A stretch of 28,524 bases of DNA from SIAJ01 sp036266155 (GTDB taxonomy: Bacteria; Planctomycetota; Planctomycetia; Gemmatales; Gemmataceae), in contig DATANR010000317.1 in NCBI GenBank assembly GCA_036266155.1, forward strand, positions 1 through 28,524, written 5' to 3'. The notes beneath the pieces are model-generated. The model had not been told where the DNA came from and did not search any database. It saw only the letters and a program-made list of their open reading frames with translations. Below, one piece after another: positions 17,047 to 24,209 of this stretch (within the stretch, counting starts at the first letter, position 1; the number at the start of each line of letters is the position of its first letter). The translations under genes and the position numbers were made by a program.

Positions 17047-19700
17047 GCGCCCAATTACCCGCTCCCTACGTCGGTCTGCGGCCGTTCGAATTCGCTGAGG
17101 CGGCGATCTTTTATGGTCGCGGCGAGCATATCGCCGAGATGGCCCGGACGCTGCGGAAACGGCATTTCCTCGCGGTCATCGGTTCCAGCGGGTCGGGTAA
17201 GTCGTCGCTGGTTCGTGCCGGCCTGTTGCCCGCGATCGCCGGCGGGTTCATGAACGATGACGACGACGACCCCGACTGGCGCTTCGTCCTCATGCGGCCG
17301 GGGCTCGATCCTTATGAAAACCTGCTGAGTGCGCTCCTGCCTGTGCTGGCGCCGAACCAGGCACTCGAGCCAGCAACCGTCGAATTCCGCCGTCAAACGC
17401 TGCGCGGTGGGCCACGCGGCTTGGTGGAAGTCGTCGCCGATTCGCTGTTGCCCGAGCACACGCGGATTGTGTTGCTGGTCGATCAATTCGAAGAGATCTT
17501 TCGCTTCCTGGAACGCGGCCGACCCCGGCAAGCAGGCGACGCCAAGTTCACGGGCGATCAGCGCAATGCGGCCATCGCGTTCGTCGACATGATGCTCGCA
17601 ACGGCGGCCGAGCGAGATCGACGCATTTATGTCGTCTTGACAATGCGTTCGGAATACCTCGGCGACTGCGAGGCGTTTCTCGACCTGTCGGCCGCGATCG
17701 CCAAGAACCAATTCCTTACGCCGCGCATGACGCGCGAGCAACTGCAGGACATCGTCGAACGGCCGGTCAAAGCCTTTGGCGGCACGATCGAGCCGGTGTT
17801 CGTTGCGGGCATCTTGAATTCGCTCGGCACGGCCCAGGACCAATTGCCGCGCGTCGAGCATGTGCTCTTACGGATGTGGGATCACGAGCTGCAAGAGCAA
17901 GATGGCGAGCCCCCGGCGCTGCGGATGGAGGACTATGTCGCCATCGGCGGCTTCGAGTCCGCGCTCGATCAACACGCGGAATTGCTCTTTAAGCAATTGT
18001 GTACAGCCGAGACCCCGGATCAGCCGTCGGAAAAGCAGCGCGTGGCCGAGCAACTTTTTCGCGCGCTCGCTGCACGCACATCGCAGGGCACGCTCGTGCG
18101 CCGGCTCAGCAGCGTTGCGGAGGTGGCCCAGATCGCGGGCGTTGACGAATCGACGGTCGCTGAGGTTGTGGAGCATTTTCGCCAGCCCGGGGCGAACTTC
18201 ATCGTCGCCACGCCGGCCGGGCCGATCACCGGCAAGACCACACTCGATATCAGCCACGAGAGCCTGCTCCGGCAATGGGCTCGCCTGGGCCGATGGGTGG
18301 GAGCGGAGGCGGATGCCTCAATGGAACTCCAACGCCTGGCGCGCGACGCGGCGAGCTGGCGCGAGGGGAAACGGGGATTCCTCGGTCAACCCGAACTCGG
18401 CGTGTTTCAGAAGCTGCGCAGTGAGTGCATTCCGTCGCGGGCATGGACAGCGCGTTACCTTCGCGCCGACGAAGTTGACCTGGCCGATCAATATCTGCAG
18501 GCGAGCGTTCGCGAACAAGAGAAGAATGAAGACAATCGCAAACAGGATCGACGCAAACAAGAACTAAGGCGCGGTGGAATTGTTTTGTGTCTCATCATGT
18601 TATTGGTGATTATTCCACTGACAATTTACTCGAATCACTTGCGAATTCACGCGATTGACAAGGCCAAGGATGCGGACCACGAGAAGGAACTGGCGGAAAT
18701 CCAGAGGAAGGAAGCGGAAGCACAAAAGATAGCAACGGAAAACGCAAACAGCAAATTGGCGGTGGCCATTGAGAAGCAATTTCTTGTCGATCGAATCATT
18801 CGCATTGTGCAAGTTGTCCGCACCTTGGCCGAACTCGGCGCGGCGTGGTCTGATGCCGACTTTGACGTCGGCCTGAATCGCTGGGAGGTGCTTTCCAAAC
18901 TCATTCGCGGTCAGGAGCGGGAACTGCCTGAGTCCGAGCGCTACGTGACTAAATGCCTGAACCGGCGCTTTCCGAGGTCGGAATACCCGGACGGGCTGGC
19001 GGCCGCGGCGCGGCCGGCAAAGGGCCACGATTGGAGAAACAAATCGGCGAAAACCCAACCGCCGAAAGGGCCCATCAAGTCCACGAAGGATTGGGTGGAA
19101 TTCTTGCGCGAGCAGGCCTACTACACTTCCCACGATTTACGCAATGAATTACTCGCGCTTCACGGTTCCGAGAGTAGAGCCGTCGTCGAAAAGGAACTCA
19201 AATATGTCCGCGATATATCATTTCAGCGCGTCGAACGCTGCGTGATGGACATGCTGGAATTATTCAAGACAGAATCGTTTGACGATGCGGAGCCGTACGT
19301 GCGTGAATTTTGGTTGAATTATTATGGTGATTTTGGCCTCACTGAAGGACCAGCCGTCGCCGGGGCGATGGCGGCATTTGGCGAGAAGCTCAAGGAAATC
19401 GAGAAAGGTTTGCCAGAATTCGCTTTTACCGACGGCCTGGTATCTTATCGCCAGAATATCAAAGAGCGGCACGTGAAGGAGATGCCGTTGAATCTGATCA
19501 TGCCCGCGATCGATTCGTCGAGTTGGACCAGCCGGATAACCAATCTGCGGGCGAATGAAGCCAACTCGCATTTTTACAAGTACTCAAGGATGGTGCATTT
19601 GAGTGATATCGACGATCTGAAGCAACTGGGCGACAAGCTGCTGGCGGCGCTCAAGGACGAAGTTCGGCTGCCGATCGGTCCCTACGGAATGGACCCATAA
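17043..19700 (+). CDS. nSTAND-type NTPase with membrane segment, coiled coil and unknown C-domain
   Basis: STAND NTPases are ligand-triggered switches that oligomerise. The nSTAND signature YVGLRPFEFAEAAIFYGR is at residues 9-26, Walker A GSSGSGKS at 47-54, Walker B with Asp147 in LLVDQFEEIF, and an arginine motif VVLTMRSEYLGD near 205. A winged-helix-like end contains HESLLRQWARLGRWV near 410. One membrane segment (~513-531, VLCLIMLLVIIPLTI) and a Lys/Glu-rich coiled coil (~536-580) follow. The last ~300 residues match nothing I recognise; the usual WD40 or TPR sensor repeats are absent. DNA from ~18570 on is clearly more A/T-rich than the NTPase part, suggesting a swapped 3' module. The ATG at 17043 has AGGAG 7 bases upstream and overlaps the TIR gene's TGA. 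An upstream in-frame GTG at 16998 is ignored. Confidence 0.87.
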   Translation: MSAQLPAPYVGLRPFEFAEAAIFYGRGEHIAEMARTLRKRHFLAVIGSSGSGKSSLVRAGLLPAIAGGFMNDDDDDPDWRFVLMRPGLDPYENLLSALLPVLAPNQALEPATVEFRRQTLRGGPRGLVEVVADSLLPEHTRIVLLVDQFEEIFRFLERGRPRQAGDAKFTGDQRNAAIAFVDMMLATAAERDRRIYVVLTMRSEYLGDCEAFLDLSAAIAKNQFLTPRMTREQLQDIVERPVKAFGGTIEPVFVAGILNSLGTAQDQLPRVEHVLLRMWDHELQEQDGEPPALRMEDYVAIGGFESALDQHAELLFKQLCTAETPDQPSEKQRVAEQLFRALAARTSQGTLVRRLSSVAEVAQIAGVDESTVAEVVEHFRQPGANFIVATPAGPITGKTTLDISHESLLRQWARLGRWVGAEADASMELQRLARDAASWREGKRGFLGQPELGVFQKLRSECIPSRAWTARYLRADEVDLADQYLQASVREQEKNEDNRKQDRRKQELRRGGIVLCLIMLLVIIPLTIYSNHLRIHAIDKAKDADHEKELAEIQRKEAEAQKIATENANSKLAVAIEKQFLVDRIIRIVQVVRTLAELGAAWSDADFDVGLNRWEVLSKLIRGQERELPESERYVTKCLNRRFPRSEYPDGLAAAARPAKGHDWRNKSAKTQPPKGPIKSTKDWVEFLREQAYYTSHDLRNELLALHGSESRAVVEKELKYVRDISFQRVERCVMDMLELFKTESFDDAEPYVREFWLNYYGDFGLTEGPAVAGAMAAFGEKLKEIEKGLPEFAFTDGLVSYRQNIKERHVKEMPLNLIMPAIDSSSWTSRITNLRANEANSHFYKYSRMVHLSDIDDLKQLGDKLLAALKDEVRLPIGPYGMDP

Positions 19701-19702
19701 GT

Positions 19703-19776
19703 CCTGGCGAGCGTAGCGGCGTAAGCCCGACGTGTAGAGTCAGACACGTCGGGCTTATGCCTCGACGCTCGCCAGG
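19703..19776. terminator. Long hairpin between convergent genes
   Basis: Arms of 33 bp (19703-19735 and 19744-19776) pair with only three mismatches around the 8-nt loop AGAGTCAG. It starts 3 bp after the nSTAND stop and ends 15 bp before the stop of the leftward permease gene. It is well placed as a bidirectional terminator, although no U-run follows. The CCTGGCGAGCG-type arm may be a dispersed repeat. Confidence 0.65.
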
Positions 19777-19791
19777 AATGTGTTCGGCTCC

Positions 19792-21075
19792 TCACTCGTG
19801 ACGTAATGCCTCGACGGGGTCGAGTCGGGCCGCGCGGCGCGCCGGGTAGATGCCGGACACCAATCCAACAAACACCGACACGCCGAACGCCAGGATGGGC
19901 GACCAGAGGCGGATGACGACCGGCAGCTCGGCCGCCCACGTCAGCAGGTACGCGCCGGCAATTCCCACGAACACACCGAGGACGCCGCCGCCGCAGGAGA
20001 GGATAATCGTTTCGACCAGGAATTGCGCCGCAATATCGCGGCGTTTGGCCCCGAGCGCTCGCCGGATGCCGATCTCCTGCGTGCGCTCGGTGACGGTCGC
20101 GAGCATGATGTTCATGATGCCGATGCCGCCAACCACGAGCGAGACGCCGGCTATCGCGCCGAGCACCAGCGTGAAGAGTCGCTGTGTCTGCTCGGCTTTC
20201 TGAAGCAATTCCAGGGGCACGAAAACGATTACATCCTTGCGCGGATGATACTGGCCGAGCAGTGAATCAATTACCGCGGCCGTCTTGCGTACATCTTCCG
20301 TGCGCGCGACTGTGACGGTGACCTGGGATATTTCAATCTTTTCAACCTGAAACGAGCCGGCACGCAACGTCACGATTTCGCGGCCGAAGCGCAACCGGTC
20401 GGTCGCGAATGGGATGAACACGACGCGGTTGAGATCGGCGTTCGCGCCAGAGTCGGTCAGGCCGGCCAGGGTTTTCGGCTCCGTCACGCCGACGACGCGG
20501 TATTCGCGAGGTCCGTCGATATCATCAAGGCTCACCGTGCGGCCCACGGGATCCTGGCCAGGGAACAGCACGTCCGCGGCGCCCGCCCCCAAGACGGTCA
20601 CGTTTTCGAAGCTCTTTTCGTCCGTTTCGGTGATGGCTCGACCGTGCGAGACAATGAGATTGTGTTGCGGAAAAAAATCCGGCGTGACGCCGAGCAGCCG
20701 GGCGTCGAGCTTGCGGTCGCGATGACGGGCGACGCGGCGCGACTCGCGCGCTGGCATGGCCGAGACCACCGTGCTGATCGTGGTGCGCAGCCGTCCCAGG
20801 TCCGCGTCGGTGATACCGTATGCCGTCAAATCGACGCCTGATTTCGCGTCCGGCGGGTCCTGCGGCTTAACGCTGCGAATGAGAATCGTGTTGGCCCCAA
20901 GGTCTTCGAGTTGCCGCAGCGCTTCGGCCCGTGCCGCTTCGCCGACCGCGAGCATCACGATGACAGACGCCACGCCGAGAATAATGCCGAGTGCCGTGAG
21001 CGCCGACCGCAAGCGATGGGCCGCGAGACTGCGTAGCCCGAGACGGATGCCGTGCGTCAGCCGAGTTGAGATCAC
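19792..21075 (-). CDS. MacB/FtsX-type ABC transporter permease
   Basis: A permease of the MacB type: an N-terminal cytoplasmic helix and TM1 (~23-45, LGIILGVASVIVML), a large extracytoplasmic MacB core domain (~50-290) with VLGAGAADVLFPGQDPVGR, and three C-terminal membrane segments (~305-420). The signature GIMNIMLATVTERTQEIGIRRALGAKRRDI is split here as GIMNIMLATV and EIGIRRALGAKR. It ends YPARRAARLDPVEALRHE, the usual end of this family. Such permeases couple an ATPase to periplasmic mechanotransmission or export. No cognate ATPase or membrane-fusion gene is in the window. The GTG start overlaps the tadA stop (GTGA), with GGGGA just upstream. At 427 residues it is full length. The substrate is unknown. 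Confidence 0.92.
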   Translation of the reverse strand: MISTRLTHGIRLGLRSLAAHRLRSALTALGIILGVASVIVMLAVGEAARAEALRQLEDLGANTILIRSVKPQDPPDAKSGVDLTAYGITDADLGRLRTTISTVVSAMPARESRRVARHRDRKLDARLLGVTPDFFPQHNLIVSHGRAITETDEKSFENVTVLGAGAADVLFPGQDPVGRTVSLDDIDGPREYRVVGVTEPKTLAGLTDSGANADLNRVVFIPFATDRLRFGREIVTLRAGSFQVEKIEISQVTVTVARTEDVRKTAAVIDSLLGQYHPRKDVIVFVPLELLQKAEQTQRLFTLVLGAIAGVSLVVGGIGIMNIMLATVTERTQEIGIRRALGAKRRDIAAQFLVETIILSCGGGVLGVFVGIAGAYLLTWAAELPVVIRLWSPILAFGVSVFVGLVSGIYPARRAARLDPVEALRHE

Positions 21076-21569
21076 TTCTTCCCCAGGCGGCGCTTGGCCG
21101 CGAAGAAGTCGCTGAGCAGCGCGGCACAGCGCTCAGCCAACACGCCGCCGATCACGGTTGCTCGATGGTTGAGCCGCGAGTCATTCGTGATTTGGTAGAG
21201 CGTGTCGCAGGCCCCCGCCTTCGGGTCGGCACAGCCATAAACGACATACGGCACGCGCGCCTGGACGACGGCCCCGGCGCACATCGGGCATGGTTCCAAC
21301 GTGACGTAAAGCACACAATCTTCAAGTCGCCACGAGCCGAACGCACTGGCGGCCTGCGTGAGCGCGATCATCTCGGCATGGGCAGTCGGGTCGTTGAGCT
21401 GCTCACGCTGGTTGTGCGCGCGAGCGATGACGCCGCGCTCGCGATGAACGATGACAGCCCCCACGGGCACCTCGTCCTCGTCGGCCGCGAGACCGGCTTC
21501 TTCCAGGGCCATTTCCATGTGCATGACGTGGAATGGGTGCCGCGGATCGGTGAGAGGAAGTTCGAGCAT
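21072..21569 (-). CDS. tadA: tRNA-specific adenosine deaminase
   Basis: It converts the wobble adenosine of tRNA-Arg(ACG) to inosine. The zinc deaminase motif is complete: His64 and Glu66 in DPTAHAEMIAL, and Cys94 and Cys97 in LEPCPMCAGA. The 165-residue length is normal. The N-terminus HPFHVMHMEMALEEAGLAADEDEVPVGAVIV matches the family's first helix and strand (quoted in parts: MEMALEEAG, EVPVGAVIV). The ATG at 21569 lies 3 bp past the stop of the PLD-like gene. ATGs at codons 16 and 18 are possible alternative starts. It overlaps the following permease gene. Its place in this operon seems to be about co-transcription rather than shared function. Confidence 0.94.
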   Translation of the reverse strand: MLELPLTDPRHPFHVMHMEMALEEAGLAADEDEVPVGAVIVHRERGVIARAHNQREQLNDPTAHAEMIALTQAASAFGSWRLEDCVLYVTLEPCPMCAGAVVQARVPYVVYGCADPKAGACDTLYQITNDSRLNHRATVIGGVLAERCAALLSDFFAAKRRLGKK

Positions 21570-21572
21570 GTC

Positions 21573-22265
21573 TCAGGTCGTTCGCAGCCACAGCCATTCG
21601 AAGTGCTCGGTGAACGCGGCGACGAGCACCGGGTCGGCCGTGACAATCAGGTTTTCCTCGTTCTGCTCGCTGGCGCTGCGAGTCCAGTTGAAGCTGCCGT
21701 TCAAGAGCCAGTGGCCGTCGAACAAGGCGAACTTGTGGTGCATGTGGGCGGCGTTGCCCTCATCCATCTTGCACGGAATGCCGGCCGCACGCAATCGGTC
21801 GATGTCCGATCCGAGGTCATGCGACTTATCGTCGTCCGTTATGATCCGTACTTTCACGCCGCGCGTGTGGGCCGCCAGGATCGCGTCGGTGATGCGGTCG
21901 TCGGTGATGGTGAATACGCAAACATCGCTCGACTTGCGAGCCAGGTGAAATTCGCGGATCACTTCTTGCACACACGTGGCGCCGGGGCTGAAGAATGCCC
22001 GCGAGGCTTCGGGGGCCGCGCTCGAATCGCCGATGGGTCGGCTGAAAACCCTGATGGTTTCCTCGAGCCATTCCAGAACGTGCATGGCCTCGCCGGCAAG
22101 TTCGGATTTCGCCAGTGCAAATGCCCGGCTGCGCGCCAGCGATCGATTGGCATCGTCTGGCGCGTTGTGGGCCATCCAATCGATCAGAGCTTGCTTCTCG
22201 CCGGCCTGAATGCGATGGTCGGCCAGGGTCTGCTTCAGGAGTTGATCGAGGTCGGTGGGATTCAT
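21573..22265 (-). CDS. PLD-like protein with a single HKD motif
   Basis: Phospholipase D superfamily proteins with one HKD motif act as dimers, often as nucleases (Nuc/Zucchini type) or phospholipid hydrolases. The motif is His176, Lys178, Asp183 in HHKFALFDG, followed by LNGSFNWTRSASEQNEENL, the usual Ser/Glu end of the active site. The first ~85 residues are a helical extension not belonging to the catalytic domain. No signal peptide or membrane helix is seen, so it is probably cytoplasmic. The ATG at 22265 overlaps the glycosyltransferase stop (ATGA), so a longer frame to 22448 is rejected. Whether the substrate is nucleic acid or lipid cannot be told; its position after a polyprenol-phosphate glycosyltransferase does not decide it. 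Confidence 0.87.
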   Translation of the reverse strand: MNPTDLDQLLKQTLADHRIQAGEKQALIDWMAHNAPDDANRSLARSRAFALAKSELAGEAMHVLEWLEETIRVFSRPIGDSSAAPEASRAFFSPGATCVQEVIREFHLARKSSDVCVFTITDDRITDAILAAHTRGVKVRIITDDDKSHDLGSDIDRLRAAGIPCKMDEGNAAHMHHKFALFDGHWLLNGSFNWTRSASEQNEENLIVTADPVLVAAFTEHFEWLWLRTT

Positions 22266-23026
22266 GACCGGCTCGTCGGTCGGCGCTTCGACCGTTGCTT
22301 TTCGATCCCGACCATGGCACGCACGCCGAGGTAGATAATTGTCAGCATCGAGCGGACCGCTTCTTTTAAATTCACTTTCGACTTCCCCGCCCGGCGATTC
22401 TCGAAAATGATCGGCGTCTCGCCGAGTTGGCAACCGGCCAACCGACACCGGTAGAGCACCTCTTGCTGGAACGAGTAGCCGCGCGAGACGAGCAGGTCGA
22501 GCCGGACCTCGCGCAACTTCGACACGCGATAACAGCGGAACGCCCCGCTCGCGTCCCGGACGCCCATGCGGAAGAAGAAGCGGACCAGCCCATTGACGCC
22601 GCGACTGATCGCCTCGCGCGCCCAGGGCCAGTTCTGCGTGCCGCCGCCGGGAACATAACGCGAGCCGATCATCACGTCGTGGCGATTCATGCCTTCCACG
22701 AGGGCCGGGAGGTACCGGGCCGGGTGGCTGAAGTCCGCATCCATGTTGACGAGCAAGCCGTATTGGTTCGCCATCGCATAGCGCATGGCCGCCACGATCG
22801 CGGTGCCGAGCCCGAGCTTACCCGGCCGATGGTACGCCTTGATGCGCGAGTCCTTGGCCGCCATTTCATCGACGACGCGGCCGGTGCCGTCCGGCGAATT
22901 ATCGTCGACGACGAGAATATCGGCCTGCGGGGCGAACTGGTGAATCTCGTCGATCAGCCGGGAAATGTTGTCGCGCTCGTTGTACGTGGCCACGGAGACG
23001 AGCAGTTGCGGCGATCCTGCTTGCAT
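22262..23026 (-). CDS. Polyprenol (dolichol)-phosphate mannosyltransferase-type GT2
   Basis: A family-2 glycosyltransferase of the dolichol-phosphate-mannose synthase type, which moves a sugar from GDP- or UDP-sugar to polyprenol phosphate at the membrane's inner face. It shows VATYNERDNI near residue 12, VVDDNSPDGTG (39-49), the metal-binding Asp96-x-Asp98 in NMDADFSHP, and SGAFRCYR followed by FQQEVLYRC. There are no C-terminal membrane helices, as in the soluble DPM1-like subtype. ATG 23026 gives 254 residues and has GGAG 9 bases upstream; a longer frame to 23557 is rejected. It is first in an operon with the PLD-like, tadA and permease genes, and is divergent from the zinc-ribbon gene 54 bp away. 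The sugar donor is not determined. Confidence 0.91.
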   Translation of the reverse strand: MQAGSPQLLVSVATYNERDNISRLIDEIHQFAPQADILVVDDNSPDGTGRVVDEMAAKDSRIKAYHRPGKLGLGTAIVAAMRYAMANQYGLLVNMDADFSHPARYLPALVEGMNRHDVMIGSRYVPGGGTQNWPWAREAISRGVNGLVRFFFRMGVRDASGAFRCYRVSKLREVRLDLLVSRGYSFQQEVLYRCRLAGCQLGETPIIFENRRAGKSKVNLKEAVRSMLTIIYLGVRAMVGIEKQRSKRRPTSRS

Positions 23027-23080
23027 CCGGGGGGACTCCAGCCCTATGCTGAACCGCATCCAGTCATGGGGCAATCGACG

Positions 23081-23830
23081 ATGGCGACCACCTTTGTAAT
23101 AGCGTGTCCGGACTGCGGCAAACAGGTCAAGGTGTCGGAAGAGCACCTGGGCAAGCGTGTCAAGTGCAAGGAATGCGGGACCGTCTACCCGGTCCGGGCG
23201 CCGGCCGGCGCGGCCGCTCCGGCTGCCAAGAAGAGCCCGCCGCCGGCACCCGGCAAGGGCAAGGCGAAATCGACGCCGGCGAAGGCGCCGCCCTCGGCCG
23301 AAGAGGAACCGGCCGCTCCCGCGGACATCGCGCGCGTGAGTTACCGCGAGGGAATGGACGACGACGATGAGGATGGGCCGAAGCAATACTCGCTCGAGAA
23401 GACCAACGACACCTTGCCGCGTTGCCCGTTCTGCGCCATGGAAATGGAGGCGGTCGATGCCCGCATTTGCCTGCATTGCGGGTACAACACGCGGACGCGG
23501 CAACGTCCAATCGTCAAGCACGTTTATCAGCATACCGCGGGCGAATTGTTCCTGCATTGGCTGCCCGGAATCCTGTGCATCCTGACCATGATCGGCTTGC
23601 TCGTTTGGTACATCATTTTTTGGATGAATATCGAAGTGTGGATGGAAGACAGCTGGTTCGAGGACGAGAAGGGCCCGCCGGTGACGTACCTCGGCGGCCT
23701 CGGGCCGGGCTTCCTGCGCCTGTATCTCTTCCTGCTCTCGGCGGCGCTTTACGTCCCGCTGTTCCGCATCGCCTGGAAGCGACTTGTGAAGCAGAACAAG
23801 CCGCAGGAACGGAAGATCAAGGAAGAATGA
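23081..23830 (+). CDS. Two-zinc-ribbon, two-TM membrane protein
   Basis: Function unknown; of a type often seen in planctomycetes. The first zinc ribbon uses Cys9/Cys12 and Cys29/Cys32 (CPDCGK, CKECG). A Lys/Ala/Pro-rich linker (~38-80) and an acidic stretch (DDDDED) follow. The second ribbon uses Cys115/Cys118 and Cys130/Cys133 (CPFC, CLHCGYN). Membrane segments are at ~158-182 and ~208-229, and the C-terminus is basic. Both ribbons should be on the cytoplasmic side. ATG 23081 is used because the ribbon follows directly; ATG 23066 in the same frame adds five residues and cannot be excluded. It is divergent from the GT2 gene, so the 54-bp gap must hold both promoters. Confidence 0.82.
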   Translation: MATTFVIACPDCGKQVKVSEEHLGKRVKCKECGTVYPVRAPAGAAAPAAKKSPPPAPGKGKAKSTPAKAPPSAEEEPAAPADIARVSYREGMDDDDEDGPKQYSLEKTNDTLPRCPFCAMEMEAVDARICLHCGYNTRTRQRPIVKHVYQHTAGELFLHWLPGILCILTMIGLLVWYIIFWMNIEVWMEDSWFEDEKGPPVTYLGGLGPGFLRLYLFLLSAALYVPLFRIAWKRLVKQNKPQERKIKEE

Positions 23831-23833
23831 GGA

Positions 23834-23910
23834 GTTTCAAGTTTCAAGTTCCAGGTTTCAAGTTTGGCCGACTTGAGCCCGGGGAACTTGAAACTTGCAG
23901 GTTGAAACTT
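23834..23910. repeat. Heptamer tandem repeat with inverted partner
   Basis: GTTTCAA occurs at 23834, 23841 and 23855, with the variant GTTCCAG at 23848, so four heptamers run in tandem. The reverse-complement sequence AACTTGAAAC...GTTGAAACTT follows at 23885-23910, giving an imperfect stem. It fills the gap between the zinc-ribbon gene and the comM-type start. It may act as a terminator or be a dispersed repeat. Confidence 0.6.
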
Positions 23911-23927
23911 GGAACAGGGAACTGAAT

Positions 23928-24209
23928 GTGCTCGCCAAGCTGAACACCTTTGCGCTCGTCGGGATCGACGCGGTCCCGGTTGAGGTGGAGGTGGACAATT
24001 CGTACGCCCAATTGCCCAAGACCGTTTTGGTTGGGCTGCCGGAAGCGTCGGTCCGCGAAAGCGTGCACCGGATTGAGCGGGCGACATGCAACCTCGGCTA
24101 TCAGCTCCCGGACGGCCGCACGGTCATCAATCTGGCCCCGGCGAGGTGTTCACGGTTAAAGGATGCGGCCGTGCGTCGTACTTCACCGGGTTTCCTTGCA
24201 CCGGAATGA
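23928..24209 (+). pseudogene. comM: comM/yifB-type Mg-chelatase-like ATPase, 5' fragment interrupted by an element
   Basis: The GTG at 23928 (AGGGA 7 bases upstream) starts the typical N-terminus of the YifB/ComM family: KLNTFALVGIDAVPVEVEV, LPKTVLVGLPEASVRESVHR and GRTVINLAPA. ComM is a hexameric AAA+ helicase for branch migration in natural transformation in bacteria that have it. The match stops after codon 72 (NLAPA, ending at 24143), where the family continues with an Asp and a 'EGPxFDLPIALG' type segment. Instead 22 unrelated codons run to a stop at 24209. All of the ATPase core, including the P-loop, is missing, so this copy is inactive unless the element excises. The 3' part must lie beyond the right edge. 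Confidence 0.85.

Noticed and set aside
21066..22334. 422-codon plus-strand frame across tadA and the PLD-like gene
   Set aside because: It spans two unrelated real genes on the other strand, and its translation shows no fold-like pattern.
24144..24209. The 22 codons after the comM break as real protein
   Set aside because: They match nothing in the family and are antisense to the end of the recombinase, so they are run-on reading into the element.
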